NCBI GenBank assembly: GCA_910579075.1
Contig: CAJTSV010000138.1
Span: forward strand, 1 to 8,440
Source: an uncultured Eubacterium sp.
Lineage (GTDB): Bacteria; Bacillota; Clostridia; Lachnospirales; Lachnospiraceae
DNA length: 8,440 nt
Direction: 5' to 3'
Of the stretch, positions 5,152 through 8,440 are shown one piece after another. The notes beneath the pieces are model-generated. The model was not told where the DNA came from, did not search any database, and saw nothing but the letters and a program-made list of their open reading frames with translations. Both the position numbers and the translations under genes were made by a program. The first letter of the stretch is position 1. Every line of letters begins with the position of its first letter.

Positions 5152-7131
5152 TCAAATCATGTCTTTCATCTTTTCGACTGCAATTTCGCCAGCTTCTCTT
5201 ACAATCGCTGCCAGTTTCCCGGCTTCTTTTACTTTTGCAGCAATTCCGCTGACTGTTTTTACAGCTGATTCTCCGGCCGTTTTTATGTCGCTGGCGGTTT
5301 TTATATTCTCAGATACTGTGCTGTTTCTTTTTTCCTGTTTCGCAGCTTCCTGTATTTTTTCATTTCTGGCTTCTGCCGGCTCCGCTTTCACAGCTTCCTG
5401 CGCTTTTTCGTCTCTGGCTTCTGCCAGTTCTGCTTCCACAGCTGCGTCGCGGCTGGATTCGGCCATATGTACTTCTTTTTCGCCAGCTGGAATATTTCTG
5501 CTGTTTTCTTCTGCAGCTTCTGACTGGAATGCTGTGCTGGCAGTGTCTGCGCTGGAATCGGCTGCTGTACTGTTTTCATTATCCTGTCTGATTTTCTGGC
5601 CTGGATTTTTACCCGGCTGGTTCTGTGCAGACAAAATTCTGCCATAGGTCTTTGCCATGTTTTTCATCAAAAGCCCGGCCTGAAGCGTCAGCTGGTCTGG
5701 AAGCAGCCGCCACCGCCAGTTTTGGCCAAGCGTGGACGGCTCATTGATTCTTGCGCTGTTATCCAGGCAGAGATAATCCTGCAGCGGGATAATACACAAA
5801 TCTGCCGCACTGGCCTGTGCAAGGCGGATGATTTCAATCACCATTTCTTTCCTGTCTGCAATTTTGCGGCCCAGATAGCGCTCAATCATGCCATAATCAG
5901 CCTTTGGAATCGAATCCAGCCAGCCAAGCAGCGTTTCGTTATCATGGGTTCCGGTATATACCACACAGTTTTTATCATAATTATATGGAAGATAGTCCTT
6001 CGGCCCGCTCGAATCCCTCGCGTCAAACGCAAACTCCAGCACCTTCATATTCGGGAAGCCGACCGCACGCACAAGCTCACGCACCGAATCTGTAATATAC
6101 CCCAAATCCTCCACAATGACATTCAGGCTGCCAAGCTCTTTTTTTAATGCTTCAAACAGCCCGATGCCCGGCCCTTTTTCCCATGTGCCGAATTCTGCTG
6201 TCTTATCTTTTGCCGGAATTGCATAATACTCATCAAATCCGCGGAAATGGTCAATGCGAATCATATCATACATTTTGTAGCATGCACTGACCCGGCGCAC
6301 CCACCATGCGTAATCCGTCTTTTTATGATATTCCCAGTCATAAAGCGGATTGCCCCACAGCTGCCCGGTAGCGGAAAACCCGTCCGGCGGGCATCCTGCG
6401 ACAGCCACCGGCCTGCAGTCCTCGTCAAACTGGAACAGCTCCGGTTCTGCCCAGGCATCTGCGCTGTCCAAAGCGACATAAATCGGTATATCGCCAATAA
6501 TCTGAATGCCCTGGCCGTTTGCATAGCTTTTTAATTCTTCCCACTCACTGAAAAACTCATACTGCAGGTACTCATAAAACAGTGCCTGCTGCCTGAATTT
6601 TTCCCGGCTGGCTTCCAGCGCTTCCGGTTCCCGCAGACGGATATCGTCCGGCCACTCCACCCAGCTTTTTCCGTTAAAGCTGTCTTTTAATGCCATAAAC
6701 AGGCCGTAATCCGAAAGCCAGGCAGCTTCCCGCTCCTGGAATTTCAAAAATTCTGCATAATCGGAATCCTTCATGGCATAAAACTGTTCGAATGCCTTTC
6801 TCAGCAGCCGGTAACGTGCCCGGTATATTCTGCCGTAGTCCACATCAGCCGGATTTTTGCCAAAATCACAGTCATCACAGTCTTTTTTCCTTAACAGCCC
6901 TTTCTGCACCAGTTTTTCCAGGCTGATAAAATAAGGATTCCCGGCAAACGTCGAAAAGGACTGGTATGGGGAATCGCCATAGCTGGTCTGCCCAAGCGGC
7001 AGAATCTGCCAGTACGCCTGTCCGTTTTTTTTCAGAAAATCCACAAACTGATATGCCTCTTTGGAAAAGCATCCAATCCCATACTTAGATGCCAAGCTGC
7101 TCACGGGGAGCAATACGCCACTTGCACGCAT
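5152..7131 (-). CDS. malQ: 4-alpha-glucanotransferase (amylomaltase) with unusual C-terminal extension
   Basis: MalQ is a cytoplasmic GH77 enzyme that transfers alpha-1,4-glucan chains between maltodextrins. Family landmarks are MRASGVLLPVSSL at the start, YWQILPLG (40-47), GDSPYQSFSTFAGNPYFI (52-69), RIDHFRGF with nucleophile Asp294, VEDLG with acid/base Glu341, GTHDNET with Asp397, and NWRWRL near 471-476. The domain ends near residue 500, the usual full length. Here about 155 more residues follow, rich in Ala, Glu, Lys and Ser, with a 16-residue tandem repeat (about 564-601) and a predicted amphipathic helical end. ATG at 7131 is chosen because AGGAGG lies 9 nt upstream and the family begins with MRASG; the ATG at 7176 would add 15 residues, and its coding would include the ribosome site. 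A promoter and a leader hairpin lie upstream. No other glycogen gene is in view. Confidence 0.96.
   Translation of the reverse strand: MRASGVLLPVSSLASKYGIGCFSKEAYQFVDFLKKNGQAYWQILPLGQTSYGDSPYQSFSTFAGNPYFISLEKLVQKGLLRKKDCDDCDFGKNPADVDYGRIYRARYRLLRKAFEQFYAMKDSDYAEFLKFQEREAAWLSDYGLFMALKDSFNGKSWVEWPDDIRLREPEALEASREKFRQQALFYEYLQYEFFSEWEELKSYANGQGIQIIGDIPIYVALDSADAWAEPELFQFDEDCRPVAVAGCPPDGFSATGQLWGNPLYDWEYHKKTDYAWWVRRVSACYKMYDMIRIDHFRGFDEYYAIPAKDKTAEFGTWEKGPGIGLFEALKKELGSLNVIVEDLGYITDSVRELVRAVGFPNMKVLEFAFDARDSSGPKDYLPYNYDKNCVVYTGTHDNETLLGWLDSIPKADYGMIERYLGRKIADRKEMVIEIIRLAQASAADLCIIPLQDYLCLDNSARINEPSTLGQNWRWRLLPDQLTLQAGLLMKNMAKTYGRILSAQNQPGKNPGQKIRQDNENSTAADSSADTASTAFQSEAAEENSRNIPAGEKEVHMAESSRDAAVEAELAEARDEKAQEAVKAEPAEARNEKIQEAAKQEKRNSTVSENIKTASDIKTAGESAVKTVSGIAAKVKEAGKLAAIVREAGEIAVEKMKDMI
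5329..5424 (-). repeat. 16-codon repeat inside the malQ tail
   Basis: Two adjacent 48-nt units encode AEARDEKAQEAVKAEP and AEARNEKIQEAAKQEK (residues 570-601); a degenerate partial unit precedes them. The DNA copies remain similar, for example GCTTCCTG followed by a T-rich stretch and CTGGCTTCTGCC in both, indicating a fairly recent internal duplication. Confidence 0.75.
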
Positions 7132-7153
7132 GAAAAAATTCCTCCTCATCTTT

Positions 7154-7193
7154 TTCCCGCTTCTGCATCCCTGCAATGGCAGGCAAGCGGGAA
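7154..7193 (-). promoter_or_regulatory. Stem-loop in the malQ leader
   Basis: TTCCCGCTT and AAGCGGGAA pair over 9 bp, enclosing a second 5-bp hairpin (CCTGC/GCAGG with a CATT loop). The structure lies between the predicted malQ promoter and the GAGGAGG ribosome site, which begins 6 nt after the stem. No U-tract follows, so it is not a terminator. It could modulate ribosome access or mRNA stability. Confidence 0.5.
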
Positions 7194-7214
7194 TTTATAT
7201 TCGTACTTTACATA

Positions 7215-7243
7215 AGCATATCAGATATCAGGAGCAATGTAAA
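7215..7243 (-). promoter_or_regulatory. Candidate sigma-A promoter for malQ
   Basis: On the minus strand TTTACA (7243-7238) and TATGCT (7220-7215) are separated by 17 nt, matching the consensus at 5/6 and 4/6. The predicted start near 7208 would give a leader of about 77 nt containing the stem-loop. No clear catabolite-response operator is visible. Confidence 0.5.
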
Positions 7244-7266
7244 TATTACCCTGGCTAAGTTTCCTT

Positions 7267-7291
7267 AAAACGAATTTTGCAGTTACTGCAA
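7267..7291 (-). terminator. Weak candidate terminator after the GtrA-family gene
   Basis: On the minus strand TTGCAG and CTGCAA form a 6-bp stem with a 3-nt loop (7291-7277), followed by AATTCG and TTTT (7270-7267). The stem is short and the U-tract delayed, so termination may be partial. Confidence 0.3.
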
Positions 7292-7312
7292 GTGCAAACG
7301 TGCCGTGCCAGG

Positions 7313-7831
7313 CTATTCCTTAAATGCCCAGCATTTATTCAGGATAAAATTAATCGGCACACTGAACGGAATATTCAAAAGCGGCGCTATAAATTCCGAA
7401 ATATGCAGTACCTGCACCCACAGATACAGCAGCGCGGCATTTAAAAACAGACCGGTAACAGAATACGTAATATATGTTTTCAGAAGCGATTTCCACACAG
7501 ACTTCCGTCCTGTCTCCCTTGCCACAAAGACTGTCCTGCTGTTCCAAAAATAGGACCACAAAACGCTTAATACAAACGCTATGCCCTGTGCCGCCAGATA
7601 ATCGTATGCCTGAAACATGTCCAGATGCTGGAACAGCAAAAGGCTTGCTGTATACACCACATAAGATACCACCGTGTTACTGACACCGATAATGCAGAAT
7701 TTGGCAAACTGCAAAAAAGATGCGGCTGCCTGTGCTGTCAGCTCCATGCCCAAAATGCCGTATAAAAGGCGGAGAAAAAAACAGATAATGCTGGCAGCCA
7801 GGTGCCAGGTTTGTTTTATGATTTGCTGCAT
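7313..7831 (-). CDS. GtrA-family membrane protein
   Basis: The 172-residue product has the layout of the GtrA-like family (PF04138 from memory), small four-helix proteins thought to help move polyprenyl-phosphate-linked sugars across the cytoplasmic membrane for surface glycosylation. Helices lie at about 42-68, 79-98, 119-141 and 147-163, with an extra hydrophobic stretch at 10-28. Family signatures are FAKFCIIGVSNTVVSYVVY (42-60), SYFWNSRTVFV (93-103) and the closing PINFILNKCWAF (159-170). ATG at 7831 is preferred because AGAAGGA lies about 6 nt upstream; the in-frame ATG at 7870 has a poor ribosome site and adds 13 polar residues. The usual partner glycosyltransferase is not adjacent, so the sugar and acceptor are unknown. 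Confidence 0.88.
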   Translation of the reverse strand: MQQIIKQTWHLAASIICFFLRLLYGILGMELTAQAAASFLQFAKFCIIGVSNTVVSYVVYTASLLLFQHLDMFQAYDYLAAQGIAFVLSVLWSYFWNSRTVFVARETGRKSVWKSLLKTYITYSVTGLFLNAALLYLWVQVLHISEFIAPLLNIPFSVPINFILNKCWAFKE

Positions 7832-7899
7832 AACGTTTCCTTCTTTTGCTGATTTTTGATTGCTGCCCATACACCTGCTGCAGGATGCATTTTTACTGC

Positions 7900-8440
7900 T
7901 TACATGCGCCTTACCAGACTGGCATAAACGGAACGCTGCTCTGGCGGGATTTTCAGCGTGTCCATTGCTTTTTCCATGCCTACGCCAAATGATTCCATGA
8001 TATTCCGGATGGCAGATGCCATGGTTTCCTGCCTGGTTTCCTGTTCCTGTTCCCGGCGTCCTTCTGATATCTTTTCATCAATTTCATCCTTAAATATTTC
8101 CATCCATACACTTGCCATAGAATGCTCCCTCCTTATTTTTTCCACTACATGCGGATTTTTCTTTGCTATAAAATCCAGCAGCACGCGGTAATGCTCCTTC
8201 ACGGCATATCCTGCTTCCTTCCCGCCTTCTGCTATGACCAGCCCCACGTCTGCCTTCCGCGCATGTTCTGCCAGGGCACGGTATGCCGCGTATTCCGGCC
8301 CTTCCAGCTCCCCGGTTATGACAATCTGGAACGGCAGGTCCGTAAGCCCCTTTACATGGTATATGCCTGCCGTGCGGTCCGTTTCCAGCATCCCGCATGC
8401 CTGCATTCCTGCAAACAGTGCTGCATTTTTCACTGCACGG
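7900..8440 (-). CDS. Rpn-like (PD-(D/E)XK transposase-related) protein, C-terminal part, cut by window edge
   Basis: The last 179 residues are visible and the frame stays open to the right edge, so the gene starts outside the window; a GTG at 8433 is probably internal. The sequence resembles the C-terminal half of a protein family common and multicopy in Lachnospiraceae, usually annotated as Rpn family recombination-promoting nuclease/putative transposase. Recognised parts are KNAALFAGMQACGMLETDR, a GLTDLPFQIVITGELEG section, KEHYRVLLDFIAKKNP, a charged coiled-coil-like stretch EKISEGRREQEQETRQE, and a helical tail ending in SVYASLVRRM. The nuclease core that would contain the catalytic residues lies upstream, outside view, so activity cannot be judged. 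No terminal repeats are seen at the visible end. The family name is recalled from similarity, not computed. Confidence 0.65.
   Translation of the reverse strand, partial: RAVKNAALFAGMQACGMLETDRTAGIYHVKGLTDLPFQIVITGELEGPEYAAYRALAEHARKADVGLVIAEGGKEAGYAVKEHYRVLLDFIAKKNPHVVEKIRREHSMASVWMEIFKDEIDEKISEGRREQEQETRQETMASAIRNIMESFGVGMEKAMDTLKIPPEQRSVYASLVRRM

Noticed and set aside
5090..5647. Plus-strand frame with a hydrophobic Ala/Ser/Phe-rich translation opposite the malQ tail
   Set aside because: The composition is the complement of the Ala/Glu/Lys repeats on the coding strand. The minus frame is continuous with an intact MalQ domain, so it is the real one.
7132..7176. Upstream ATG of malQ at 7176
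   Set aside because: The 15 extra residues are encoded by the leader hairpin and ribosome site; the family begins at the downstream ATG.
1..8440. CRISPR array, tRNA, rRNA or complete insertion sequence
   Set aside because: No regularly spaced repeats, cloverleaf, rRNA-like stretch, or transposase with terminal inverted repeats was found on either strand.

Overview
This window looks like ordinary chromosome from a Gram-positive anaerobe of the class Clostridia, most likely Lachnospiraceae. The evidence is strong AGGAGG-type ribosome binding sites, moderate GC content, a meso-diaminopimelate-type MurE, a pyrB-pyrI pair, a CmpB-type small membrane protein, and a C-terminal piece of the Rpn/PD-(D/E)XK family that is abundant in gut Lachnospiraceae. 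The taxonomic placement is an inference from protein character; no rRNA is present.

Layout. Positions 1-2565 (minus) carry murE followed 12 nt later by the 5' half of priA, which runs off the left edge. Both are read from a good sigma-A promoter at 2616-2644. Divergently, 2750-3166 (plus) encodes an orphan four-helix membrane protein bracketed by two copies of a palindrome. Positions 3309-4682 (plus) hold the pyrB-pyrI operon for aspartate transcarbamoylase, with its own promoter and a very short leader. Positions 4683-5151 contain no gene I can support, but are full of secondary structure: a 22-bp palindrome, a nested stem-loop of about 107 nt that looks like a bidirectional terminator, a 17-bp tandem repeat and a second plus-strand terminator. 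Minus-strand genes converge on this region: malQ (5152-7131) with an unusual low-complexity C-terminal tail, a GtrA-family membrane protein (7313-7831), and the C-terminal portion of an Rpn-like protein (7900 to the right edge).

Function. The genes are mostly independent housekeeping units: peptidoglycan precursor synthesis (MurE), replication restart (PriA), pyrimidine synthesis (PyrB catalytic and PyrI regulatory chains forming one enzyme), maltodextrin/glycogen metabolism (MalQ), and polyprenyl-linked sugar transport (GtrA, family-level inference). I see no defence island, CRISPR array, phage or complete mobile element. The most unusual items are the roughly 155-residue repetitive tail on MalQ, the palindromes around the CmpB-like gene, and the dense RNA or DNA structure in the pyrI-malQ intergenic region.
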